From contig QHPD01000106.1 in assembly GCA_003218975.1 (NCBI GenBank), forward strand, positions 1-64,000: 64,000 bases of DNA, given 5' to 3'. The DNA comes from Verrucomicrobiota bacterium. GTDB lineage: Bacteria > Verrucomicrobiota > Verrucomicrobiia > Chthoniobacterales > UBA10450. The translations under genes were made by a program, and so were the position numbers. Below, piece by piece: positions 29,462 to 35,849 of the stretch. The notes beneath the pieces are model-generated. The model ran no database searches. It was not told the origin of the DNA and saw only the letters and a list, made by a program, of their open reading frames with translations. How positions within the stretch are numbered: position 1 is the stretch's first letter; each line of letters begins with the position of its first letter.

Positions 29462-29512
29462 GGTAGGGACATCGCGCTGCGATGTCCAGACGCCGCGGCG
29501 CGGCGTCCCTAC
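29462..29512. repeat. Palindromic repeat GGTAGGGAC...GTCCCTACC
   Basis: GGTAGGGACATCGCGCTGCG ATGTCC then AGACGCCGCGGCGCGGCGTC CCTACC: outer nine-base inverted repeat and two inner hairpins. A related fragment (GTAGGGACGGCGCACCGCTG) follows lgt near 20068. It sits between two genes on the minus strand. Confidence 0.7.
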
Positions 29513-29522
29513 CAATAGGTTG

Positions 29523-29753
29523 CTACAACGCGCGCTCGCTGGCGTCATTGTAAAATTCGATCTGCCGTCCTCCGAGGCGACGGATTACACGCCAGCCGTG
29601 ACTTGCAGCAAAAGCAGCGATTTCGTCTTCCGACATTCCTTGGAGAACTCTTAACTCCGCAGGCTGCGTGACAAGGTATTCGGGCCGGATCGACAGTGCC
29701 GCTGCGATCTTCGCAGCAAGTGCTGGCAAATGCTCGTGCATAACATCTGTCAA
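29523..29753 (-). CDS. Small hypothetical protein
   Basis: 76 residues from a TTG (29753) or 72 from the ATG at 29741. Charged and soluble, with a segment SEDEIAAFAASHGWRVIRRL that looks like a compact helix-strand unit. No family recognised. The start is two bases downstream of the stop of the small basic ORF at 29755-29901, which suggests a two-gene unit. Confidence 0.5.
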   Translation of the reverse strand: MTDVMHEHLPALAAKIAAALSIRPEYLVTQPAELRVLQGMSEDEIAAFAASHGWRVIRRLGGRQIEFYNDASERAL

Positions 29754-29754
29754 T

Positions 29755-29901
29755 CTACCGGTCGATCCGCCGACGCGCGCTGGAGAAATTTTTCTTGATC
29801 GGCAGGCGCGGCGGCCGCTTCGGTTTTCGGTTTAATCTCTCTTGCAAGGCAAGATGCGCTTTGCGGCTCGGAGAAGGCCCACGTGCATTTGGTTTTTCCA
29901 T
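29755..29901 (-). CDS. Very small basic protein (48 aa), not in the ORF track
   Basis: ATG at 29901 to TAG at 29755 encodes a Lys/Arg-rich peptide (LNRKPKRPPRLPIKKNFSSA). The ORF track instead lists an overlapping ORF in another frame (29750-29968), which runs through a dispersed repeat. The choice rests on the ATG start and the tight junction with the next gene. No family recognised; could be spurious. Confidence 0.35.
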   Translation of the reverse strand: MEKPNARGPSPSRKAHLALQERLNRKPKRPPRLPIKKNFSSARRRIDR

Positions 29902-29920
29902 ATTGGTCTTTTGTCGCTGT

Positions 29921-29976
29921 AGAGGCGTTTGTGCCTGCCGCGCCGTAGCCTTGGCGAAGGCGGGCCAAACGCCTAT
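29921..29976. repeat. Inverted repeat AGGCGTTTG...CAAACGCCT
   Basis: Outer arms AGGCGTTTG and CAAACGCCT enclose TGCCTGCCGCGCCGTAGCC and TTGGCGAAGGCGGGC. A second small palindrome (GCTCGCCGCGGCGAGC) follows at about 29991-30006, ending in GCCGCTACA like other dispersed copies. Non-coding. Confidence 0.6.
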
Positions 29977-30107
29977 CTATTAATTACAGTGCTCGCCGCG
30001 GCGAGCGCCGCTACAAAAAATTCTCCGAGAACCGAAAGCTCGCCGCGTACGCGCGTCCCGTGAACAGAAACCGATTATCCTAACTGGATCCGCTAATCAG
30101 TGGCTCA

Positions 30108-30482
30108 CTAAAGCTTGTCGCTCGCGGACGTCACCGACGGCACGAGCGCGATCCTTAGCCCTCCCGAGAACGGCAGATCCGGCTGGGGAATCTTCACGTG
30201 AAGAGCGGGGAAAAACGGGTGGCACAGCCGCACGATCACGGCCTGCTTGCCGCCGCCGAGAAAAAAATCGCGTACGGCATAGCTCAATGGACAAGCGGCG
30301 TCTAACACGCCGAACTGCCGCTCGAAATCGGCAAAACTGTTGATCACAATCGGATCATCTACCGGTCCTTGCTTGGCCCGGCCGATAAACGTCGTAATCG
30401 AGGTGGCGACGCCACTGATGCTGTGCACTCCACTGGGGATTTCTTCAATATAGACGCCCGGATAATTGGGTGAGAATGGCAT
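30108..30482 (-). pseudogene. N-terminal fragment of a contractile tail sheath protein
   Basis: 124 residues beginning MPFSPNYPGVYIEEIPSGVH, then SITTFIGRAKQGPVDDPIVI and PLSYAVRDFFLGGGKQAVIV. This is the standard start of phage or extracellular contractile injection system sheath proteins, which are normally several hundred residues long. The ORF ends after a short non-family tail (VPSVTSASDKL), and no tube, baseplate or further sheath sequence follows. A good GGGGAG ribosome site precedes the ATG. It is best read as a truncated relic of an injection system, though a short expressed protein cannot be excluded. Confidence 0.75.
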
Positions 30483-30598
30483 AGTGAACTCCCCGCTCTA
30501 AACAAAAACGCTACTCATCTGCCTACCAAAAGATCGCGTTGGCGGGCGGAGAGATGAGGAAAACAAACAACGCCGATATGGTCAACACATAATAATGG

Positions 30599-30809
30599 GA
30601 TATAATCGCCGACAATCTCAGCAAGGCCGGTTGGACTTGGGCTGTGTCCTAGCCATGGATTCTGGGGGCGAACGATCTTCATTGCCGACGCGCATCGCAG
30701 CGATGGAAAGCGTTTCGTTGTGCGTGCCGATGAAAAGTTGACCGCGTTCGTGGAACTGGAATCGACGATTCGACGAGATCGGAAGCGTCAGCATCATTAC
30801 GATTCGTGA
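30599..30809 (+). pseudogene. Frameshifted remnant of a small conserved protein (ADAHR.DGKRFVVRADEKLTAF family)
   Basis: One frame reads DIIADNLSKAGWTWAVS then stops. A second frame, a few bases on, reads GRTIFIADAHRSDGKRFVVR and ADEKLTAFVELES to a TGA at 30807. Together they reproduce a short family of unknown function common in Gram-negatives. Restoring one G in the TTGGG run and one in the TGGGGG run would join them, so two single-base deletions in G-runs explain the break. No convincing start codon remains. Confidence 0.65.
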
Positions 30810-30817
30810 GCGGAACA

Positions 30818-31171
30818 ATGAAAACCTTACTGCTGTTTTTGTTTTCGCTGGCGACTAGCATCGTCGTGTCCGCTCAGGATCCGGCAAAGCTCGCGCCGCA
30901 GAATTACAAAGTTCTTTTCGAAAATGACCAGATACGAGTGATCGAATACCGCCTAAAACCTGGCGAGAAAGAGCCGATGCATTCGCATCTTTATGGTGTG
31001 TTTGTCTACTTTTTAAGCGATGCCAAGATCAGAACAACCTTCCCGGACGGCAAGACGAGCGAAGACTCCAAAAAGGCTGGCGACACGGTTTGGCGCGATC
31101 CAGTAACACACGCTGGGGAGAACATCGGGGACGCAGAAGCTCACGCTCTGCTGATAGAACCACGAAGATAA
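30818..31171 (+). CDS. Secreted single-domain cupin protein
   Basis: 117 residues from ATG 30818. A signal peptide (LLLFLFSLATSIVVSAQ) is followed by a cupin barrel: IRVIEYRLKPGEKEPMHSHL holds the first motif with HSH metal ligands, and the second motif region reads PVTHAGENIGDAEAHALLIE. Periplasmic, likely metal-binding; enzymatic role unknown. It begins nine bases after the broken gene at 30599-30809. The GTG at 30806 in the ORF track is an alternative start. Confidence 0.8.
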   Translation: MKTLLLFLFSLATSIVVSAQDPAKLAPQNYKVLFENDQIRVIEYRLKPGEKEPMHSHLYGVFVYFLSDAKIRTTFPDGKTSEDSKKAGDTVWRDPVTHAGENIGDAEAHALLIEPRR

Positions 31172-31183
31172 AAAGGTAAAAAC

Positions 31184-31339
31184 TTACCACTCTTTGAAAT
31201 CGCCCGTGTGCTCGTGCGTTTCGATCAACTTCCCAGCTTCATCGTAAACGCGGATCACCGCGCGATGCGACCGGCTGCGAAACTTGGCAAAGCCGATTGC
31301 ATTGTTCACGGCATCTGGTTCGGCGTACCCTACTGCCAT
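31184..31339 (-). CDS. Small hypothetical protein (SHRAVIRVYDEAGKLIETHEH)
   Basis: 51 residues from ATG 31339. The sequence looks like a beta-hairpin unit (RAVIRVYDEAGKLIETHEHT) ending FKEW. A clearly related but headless copy lies at 32379-32486 (HHAVIHVYDEAGNVIKTHEQ), so this is a real, duplicated family in this genome. It overlaps the end of the upstream 31330-31545 ORF by ten bases. Function unknown. Confidence 0.6.
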   Translation of the reverse strand: MAVGYAEPDAVNNAIGFAKFRSRSHRAVIRVYDEAGKLIETHEHTGDFKEW

Positions 31340-31545
31340 AGTAATTTTATGCTCAGCGTAATAGCAAGATAACAGAGCACCCAAAGAACCACCGGGCCGG
31401 AGGCGCCGCGAAATTTGAATCCAAGCGCCTCGAACTCAAGTTTTCCGGTAGTCTCACGAAGAACGAGGATAAGGAGTAGCGCTACGACGGCAGCGACTGG
31501 CAAGCCAACGGTAACGGGGAAGTGTGCTTCAAAGAATGCGGCCAA
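31330..31545 (-). CDS. Small two-helix membrane protein
   Basis: 71 residues starting at TTG 31545, directly after the TAG of the 53-residue ORF upstream. Helix 1 is VGLPVAAVVALLLILVL; after a polar stretch (LEFEALGFKFRGASG) comes helix 2, VVLWVLCYLAITLSIKLLW. The spacing stop-then-start suggests translational coupling with the upstream gene. No named family recognised. Confidence 0.55.
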   Translation of the reverse strand: MAAFFEAHFPVTVGLPVAAVVALLLILVLRETTGKLEFEALGFKFRGASGPVVLWVLCYLAITLSIKLLWQ

Positions 31546-31707
31546 CTACGGAGAAATCCCATGGTAGCTAAGAAAGGCAGCCTTGATGGCGAAATAAAGA
31601 GTGATAATGCACATCCCGAGAATGACGAAAAAGAACACCCATGTAAAAATCCGCCTAAATTTACGCTGGTCCTCGTCTTCCAGCGGTTTTGGCTCTCTCT
31701 CTGTCAT
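31546..31707 (-). CDS. Single-pass membrane protein of 53 aa, not in the ORF track
   Basis: ATG at 31707 to TAG at 31546 encodes a charged N-terminus (MTEREPKPLEDEDQRKFRRI), one helix (WVFFFVILGMCIITLYFAI) and a short tail. The composition is typical of a real small membrane protein. It ends exactly where the TTG start of the 31330-31545 gene begins. It is below the track's length cut. Function unknown. Confidence 0.6.
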   Translation of the reverse strand: MTEREPKPLEDEDQRKFRRIFTWVFFFVILGMCIITLYFAIKAAFLSYHGISP

Positions 31708-31927
31708 CGAGGCGATTTTAGCTCGATCCTGACGGCGGGAAAGGACATTAGCGTTTTCTCAAAGCAACGAGATCGACGCCGCGTTTATCTTTGCGTGGGC
31801 TCAATTCGTAAACGTGTGCAGAAATCATCGCTGGCAGAAACGATTCTAGCGATGTGCAGCGATGTGAACAGGGCATTATCGTTTGGAAGCAAGAGCGTTA
31901 GTCGAAGCGGACACCGACATAATCGGC

Positions 31928-31966
31928 AAAAAAGAGCTGGCTTAGAATCTCTTTCCAAGCCAGCTC
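31928..31966 (-). terminator. Rho-independent terminator
   Basis: On the minus strand, GAGCTGGCTT and AAGCCAGCTC form a perfect ten-base-pair stem with a 13-base loop, followed by TTTTTT. It lies 26 bases after the stop of the Gly/Tyr-rich protein gene (31992-32237). Confidence 0.9.
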
Positions 31967-31991
31967 AGCGGATTTTGTGTCCTATGTCAGC

Positions 31992-32237
31992 TTAGTACCA
32001 ATGGTGGTAGTAATGATGACGGTGGTGGCGATAATAGTAACGATGCCCGCCGTACCAGTAGTACGATGGTCCATAATAGGTGCCATAGTACGGATATGGT
32101 CGGTAGTATCCATACGGATAATATCCATAGCCGTAGCCCGGATAGCCAATTCCGACCGAAATCTGAGCGTCAGAACGCTGCACGGCAACGAAAGCCAATC
32201 CACTTACCACCAATATAATTAAGAGAAGCCTTTTCAT
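31992..32237 (-). CDS. Secreted Gly/Tyr/His-rich small protein
   Basis: 81 residues from ATG 32237, with an AGGGAAAAC ribosome site; the ORF track start at 32291 is 18 codons too far upstream. Signal peptide LLLIILVVSGLAFVAVQRSD, then low-complexity YPGYGYGYYPYGYYRPYPYY and a His/Tyr/Arg tail (HRYYYRHHRHHYYHHWY). The His-rich end could bind metal or surfaces (inference). It has its own terminator at 31928-31966. Composition resembles the larger PG-binding protein 600 bases away. Confidence 0.7.
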   Translation of the reverse strand: MKRLLLIILVVSGLAFVAVQRSDAQISVGIGYPGYGYGYYPYGYYRPYPYYGTYYGPSYYWYGGHRYYYRHHRHHYYHHWY

Positions 32238-32378
32238 ATAGTTTTCCCTTCTTGTTTGTTGTTTCACGAGGGAATGGAAAGCTCCTGCCAAGGATTTCCT
32301 CGACGCTTTTAGAATGCGCGCCTCCCTCTACTGTAATAATCGGATGTGGACGGTCTGGCGGTTGCCGTTGTTCTGCTT

Positions 32379-32486
32379 TTAGAACTCGCGCAATTCGCTT
32401 CCTTGCTCGTGCGTCTTGATCACGTTGCCAGCTTCATCGTAAACGTGGATCACGGCATGATGTGAGCGGCGGGGTAACGAAGGACC
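32379..32486 (-). pseudogene. 5'-truncated copy of the 31184-31339 small gene
   Basis: The frame immediately following the TAG of the Mop-domain gene reads RRSHHAVIHVYDEAGNVIKT then HEQGSELREF and TAA at 32379. It aligns with RSHRAVIRVYDEAGKLIETH of the gene at 31184-31339, but lacks the start and first 20 residues. A truncated duplicate, probably not translated on its own. Confidence 0.6.
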
Positions 32487-32693
32487 CTATTCTTTCTCGA
32501 CGGACACTTCAGTCGCCTTGATTACGGCAAAGACCTTGTCGCCCTTTTTGAGATTCATTCGCTCGACTGAGCCAGTTGTGATAATTGATGTTATCTCTCC
32601 AGCGGCAGTTCGGATGACAAGTTCTGACACGACTTTGTCAGAAACGATTTTCTCAATCGTACCGGGTAGGCGATTTCGGATGCTCGTGCTCAT
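32487..32693 (-). CDS. Mop/TOBE-domain molybdate-binding protein
   Basis: 68 residues forming one Mop (TOBE) domain: RNRLPGTIEKIVSDKVVSEL, VIRTAAGEITSIITTGSVER and KKGDKVFAVIKATEVSVEKE. Free-standing proteins of this size are molbindins that oligomerise and store molybdate or tungstate in the cytosol (known family). No modABC transporter or molybdoenzyme gene is in the window. Confidence 0.88.
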   Translation of the reverse strand: MSTSIRNRLPGTIEKIVSDKVVSELVIRTAAGEITSIITTGSVERMNLKKGDKVFAVIKATEVSVEKE

Positions 32694-32825
32694 GGTAGCT
32701 TCTTTTCCACACTCGGCTCAGGTTTCAAATGGCGCGTTTTAACACGACCCTTGGTCGCAATTCGCCACCATGCGGCTCTTTTTGCGCCGGTCAGCCAACC
32801 GAACGATCAGCAATCAGGCTCGCGG

Positions 32826-33596
32826 TTAGCGCTCTCCCAGTGCGCCGGACGAACGTTCGAAGGCGCTAATTGCACTGCGGGTCTCCGGGCCCATGATTCC
32901 ATCGATCGCGCCGTGATAGTAGCCTGCTCGAGCTAGCCGACGCTGTAACTGCTCAACCGAAGATCGATCGCCATAGCCGTTGGCTTGATTGTCGTTGCCG
33001 CGGCCTTGATCGCGGTATCCGTACCCTTGACTGCCGTAGCCCTGATTGCCGTAGCCGTAGCCTTGATCGCCGTAGCCATATCCTTGATTGCCGTAGTATC
33101 CGTACCCGTAAGCGGGAGCGCTGTAATTATCATAGCCGTAACCGTACGGAGAGTCATACCCGTACCCATACGGGTACGAACCGTAGCCGTAATAATTGTA
33201 CGGATAATAGCTGTAATAGGGATACCCGTAGAAGAACGGAAAACCAAATCCGCCGATAAAAATGGACTGGTTGCCGCTCCAGTTGCCACCGCTCCAATTA
33301 CGACCAGTCCTCCAATTACGGCCGCTCCAATTACCACCAGTCCTCCAATTACGGCCGCTCCAATTGCCACCGCTCCTCCAATTACCACCAGTCCTCCAAT
33401 TACCGCCGCTCCAGTTGCGGTATGTCCCCGATGTGCTCCGACCGAATGTCGCTCCGCCTCGGGTGAACGCGTGTCCGCCTCGCGGCGACATTGAGCTAAA
33501 ATGCCGGCGACCACCGCGCGGATCAGCGTTTACTACAGACGCGGCCAACGTCACCGCCGCGAAGCAACTTAAGAAAAGTATGAATTTTGCGTTCAT
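32826..33596 (-). CDS. Secreted repeat protein with C-terminal peptidoglycan-binding domain
   Basis: 256 residues. Signal peptide (FILFLSCFAAVTLAASVVNA), then a repeat region built from NWSGRNWRTGG units (about residues 62-110), a Tyr/Gly-rich region (YGYGYYGNQGYGYGDQ type repeats, about 115-210), and a C-terminal PG_binding_1 domain: VEQLQRRLARAGYYHGAIDG followed by IMGPETRSAISAFERSSG. It probably anchors a flexible low-complexity domain to the cell wall. The DNA repeats make this region prone to length variation. The antisense ORFs of similar size are mirror artefacts. Confidence 0.8.
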   Translation of the reverse strand: MNAKFILFLSCFAAVTLAASVVNADPRGGRRHFSSMSPRGGHAFTRGGATFGRSTSGTYRNWSGGNWRTGGNWRSGGNWSGRNWRTGGNWSGRNWRTGRNWSGGNWSGNQSIFIGGFGFPFFYGYPYYSYYPYNYYGYGSYPYGYGYDSPYGYGYDNYSAPAYGYGYYGNQGYGYGDQGYGYGNQGYGSQGYGYRDQGRGNDNQANGYGDRSSVEQLQRRLARAGYYHGAIDGIMGPETRSAISAFERSSGALGER

Positions 33597-33746
33597 GGAA
33601 TGTTTGAGTGTCTATGCATTATACACCCCAAAACGGGAAGAGTCTTAGATTTTTCGCCTTTCCACTGAAAATCTCGCCGCAACTTTGAGTGGCCTTTCAT
33701 TCTCGGGCTCACTGGCGCGATCGGTATCCTCGGCTAAATTTTGCGG

Positions 33747-34988
33747 ATGTTTTCGGAGACGATCGAGTTGCGCGGTCATATCATCGATTCGCTTATTCTG
33801 CCGAAGGTGCTGGATCAAATTCTGACTCACGGCGCAAATTTCAAGATAGGCGAGATCAAGATCGGCAAAAAACGTGCCGACCAAAGCTTCGCACGAATCG
33901 AGGTCTCTGCTGAGACGAGTGAAGCGCTCGATGAATTGATTCTGCGCCTACGACAGCACGGCGCCGAAGTGGACAAACGCGCGGATGCGCAGATCGCCAA
34001 AGCACCAGCGGACGGCGTTTTTCCGCGGGACTTTTACGTGACGACCAACCAGCAAACCTTCGTCCGGTTTGACGGCAAAGAGATCGAAGTGCGCCCTGCC
34101 ATGATGAACAGCGCGATTGTTGTGGATCGAAAAAGACGGTCCGCCCGAGCCGTAAAGTTCTTCGACGTCAGTAAAGGCGACGAGATTGTGGTTGGTCACC
34201 AGGGCGTGCGCGTCGTGCCGGTGCAGCGTTCGACGTCCCGCACGGATCTTTTTCAGTTCATCAACGCCATTATCGATGCCGACGAACCGAAATCGGCCAT
34301 CATTCGCGAGTTGGCTGGTGAATTGCAACGGGCGCGCGCGGCCAAAGGCAAAGTCGCAGTGGTCGCCGGGCCTGCGATTGTGCGGACTGGTGCCGGCCAG
34401 CATCTGGTGCGCCTCATCGAATCGCGATACGTCGATCGTCTTTTTGCCGGAAATGCGTTTGCCGCTTACGACGTCGAACGGGCGTTGTTCGGCACTTCTT
34501 TGGGAATGAGTTCCGAGCTGGCGTTCGCACGCGGCGGGCACGAGAACCTCATGCGAGCGGTCAATGTAATCCGCGAAGCAGGTGGAATCGCCGCGGCCGC
34601 TCAAAAAAAGATTCTGACCGGCGGCATCATGCATGCCTGCGTCCGTCACAACGTCGATATCGTGCTGACCGGCTCGATCCGTGACGAGGGACCGATTCCG
34701 GGAGTAACAACAGACGCGATCGAAGCGCAAAAAGTCATGCGTGAAAAACTCGCCGATGTGACGCACGCTTTGCTGCTGGCGACTATTCAACATTCGCTCG
34801 CGGTGGCGACCATGCTCGCGCCTACCGTGAAAACTGTCTGCGTTGATATCGATCCCTCGGCAGTAGAGAGAGCAGTGGAGCATCAGCCGTTGCAATCAAT
34901 CGGCTTGGTTACAGATGTGGAACCGTTCCTGCGGGAACTCGCCGATTGCGTCACCGAAGCCGAATCCTCTAGCGGCGCAAAGAAGTAG
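33747..34988 (+). CDS. LOR/SDH-type ornithine cyclodeaminase (TIGR00300-like)
   Basis: 413 residues from ATG 33747 (the track uses TTG 33741). Beginning SETIELRGHIIDSLILPKVL and containing NSAIVVDRKRRSARAVKF and MHACVRHNVDIVLTGSIRDE, it follows the archaeal/cyanobacterial family first named LOR/SDH. Characterised members, such as the C-terminal half of cyanobacterial AgrE and a methanococcal protein, convert ornithine to proline with release of ammonia. The next gene encodes a probable arginine dihydrolase, whose product would be its substrate. It is unrelated to the classic mu-crystallin-type OCD. Confidence 0.82.
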   Translation: MFSETIELRGHIIDSLILPKVLDQILTHGANFKIGEIKIGKKRADQSFARIEVSAETSEALDELILRLRQHGAEVDKRADAQIAKAPADGVFPRDFYVTTNQQTFVRFDGKEIEVRPAMMNSAIVVDRKRRSARAVKFFDVSKGDEIVVGHQGVRVVPVQRSTSRTDLFQFINAIIDADEPKSAIIRELAGELQRARAAKGKVAVVAGPAIVRTGAGQHLVRLIESRYVDRLFAGNAFAAYDVERALFGTSLGMSSELAFARGGHENLMRAVNVIREAGGIAAAAQKKILTGGIMHACVRHNVDIVLTGSIRDEGPIPGVTTDAIEAQKVMREKLADVTHALLLATIQHSLAVATMLAPTVKTVCVDIDPSAVERAVEHQPLQSIGLVTDVEPFLRELADCVTEAESSSGAKK

Positions 34989-35010
34989 CTGCGGGTAAAT
35001 TGTCGATCGT

Positions 35011-35820
35011 ATGCGCGAGTTGCTCCTTTGTCCGCCGGACTATTACGGAATCGAATACGAGATCAATCCCTGGATGAGCCGCGCCCGCGGCGCCGAGGCC
35101 GCCCTTGCACAAAAGCAGTGGAACGAATTGCACGCGACGCTTTCAAAATTGGATTGCAAGATTCATTTGATCGCCCCGCAGCGGGGACTTCCGGACATGG
35201 TTTTCACGGCCAACGCCGGGCTCACGATTGGTCGCAAATTCATTCCCAGTAATTTCCGGCACAAAGAGCGCGCGGGCGAAGCGCCGCATTTCGCGCGCTG
35301 GATGGAAGAACATGGCTATCAAGTCGCGTGGTTGCCGGATGATCTCTACTTCGAAGGCGAAGGCGATGCTCTCTTCGGCGGCGACGTTCTTTTTTGCGGT
35401 TACAAATTTCGTTCTGATATCCAATCGCATCGCGCCGTCGCGGACATGCTCGGTTGCCTGGCCGTTTCAGTTGAGCTTGTCGATCCGCGTTTTTATCATC
35501 TCGACACCTGCTTTTGCCCGCTGCCCGATGGCGCGGCGGTCTGGTTTCCGGCGGCCTTCGATGAATACGGGCAACGCGCCATCCGCGAACACGTGGCCGA
35601 CTTGATCGATGTCCTACCGGAAGAGGCAATGCATTTTTCATGCAATGCCGTCGTGCTGGAGCGCGACATTGTGCTCCCGGAAGGCGCGCCGAAACTCGTC
35701 GCGATTCTGCAGGACCGCGGCTACCGCTGTCACGAGTTGCCAATGAGCGAATTCATCAAGGCTGGCGGCGCATGCAAATGTCTGGTGATGTTCATGCCGC
35801 AACGAGAGAGCGCGTTGTAG
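35011..35820 (+). CDS. Amidinotransferase-superfamily arginine dihydrolase (ArgZ/AgrE N-domain type)
   Basis: 269 residues, beta-alpha propeller of the DDAH/arginine deiminase superfamily. Motifs are LPDMVFTANAGLTIG (residues 54-68), EGEGDALFGGDVLFCGY, the catalytic His region FYHLDTCFCPLPDG, and the C-terminal Cys in KAGGACKCLVMFMPQ. The TAN motif, with Asn instead of the Asp of true deiminases, resembles ArgZ-type dihydrolases that make ornithine, CO2 and two ammonia. It starts 22 bases after the ornithine cyclodeaminase gene. Dimethylargininase is the main alternative. Confidence 0.8.
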   Translation: MRELLLCPPDYYGIEYEINPWMSRARGAEAALAQKQWNELHATLSKLDCKIHLIAPQRGLPDMVFTANAGLTIGRKFIPSNFRHKERAGEAPHFARWMEEHGYQVAWLPDDLYFEGEGDALFGGDVLFCGYKFRSDIQSHRAVADMLGCLAVSVELVDPRFYHLDTCFCPLPDGAAVWFPAAFDEYGQRAIREHVADLIDVLPEEAMHFSCNAVVLERDIVLPEGAPKLVAILQDRGYRCHELPMSEFIKAGGACKCLVMFMPQRESAL

Positions 35821-35849
35821 CAAACGTCGGCGCGCTCGGCGATCGCGCC

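Noticed and set aside
29750-29968. 72-residue minus-strand ORF starting at TTG
   Set aside because: Its first half is the translation of a dispersed inverted repeat; a 48-residue ATG ORF in another frame fits the junction better.
32933-33514. Long ORFs on both strands opposite and within the Gly/Tyr-rich repeat gene
   Set aside because: Low-complexity repeat DNA keeps several frames open; only the frame with a signal peptide and PG-binding domain makes sense.
30108-33600. Intact prophage or injection-system island
   Set aside because: Only one truncated sheath fragment; no tube, baseplate, portal, terminase or lysis genes nearby.
33948-34895. 315-residue antisense ORF opposite the LOR/SDH gene
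   Set aside because: A GC-rich shadow of the conserved plus-strand gene, with no domain of its own.
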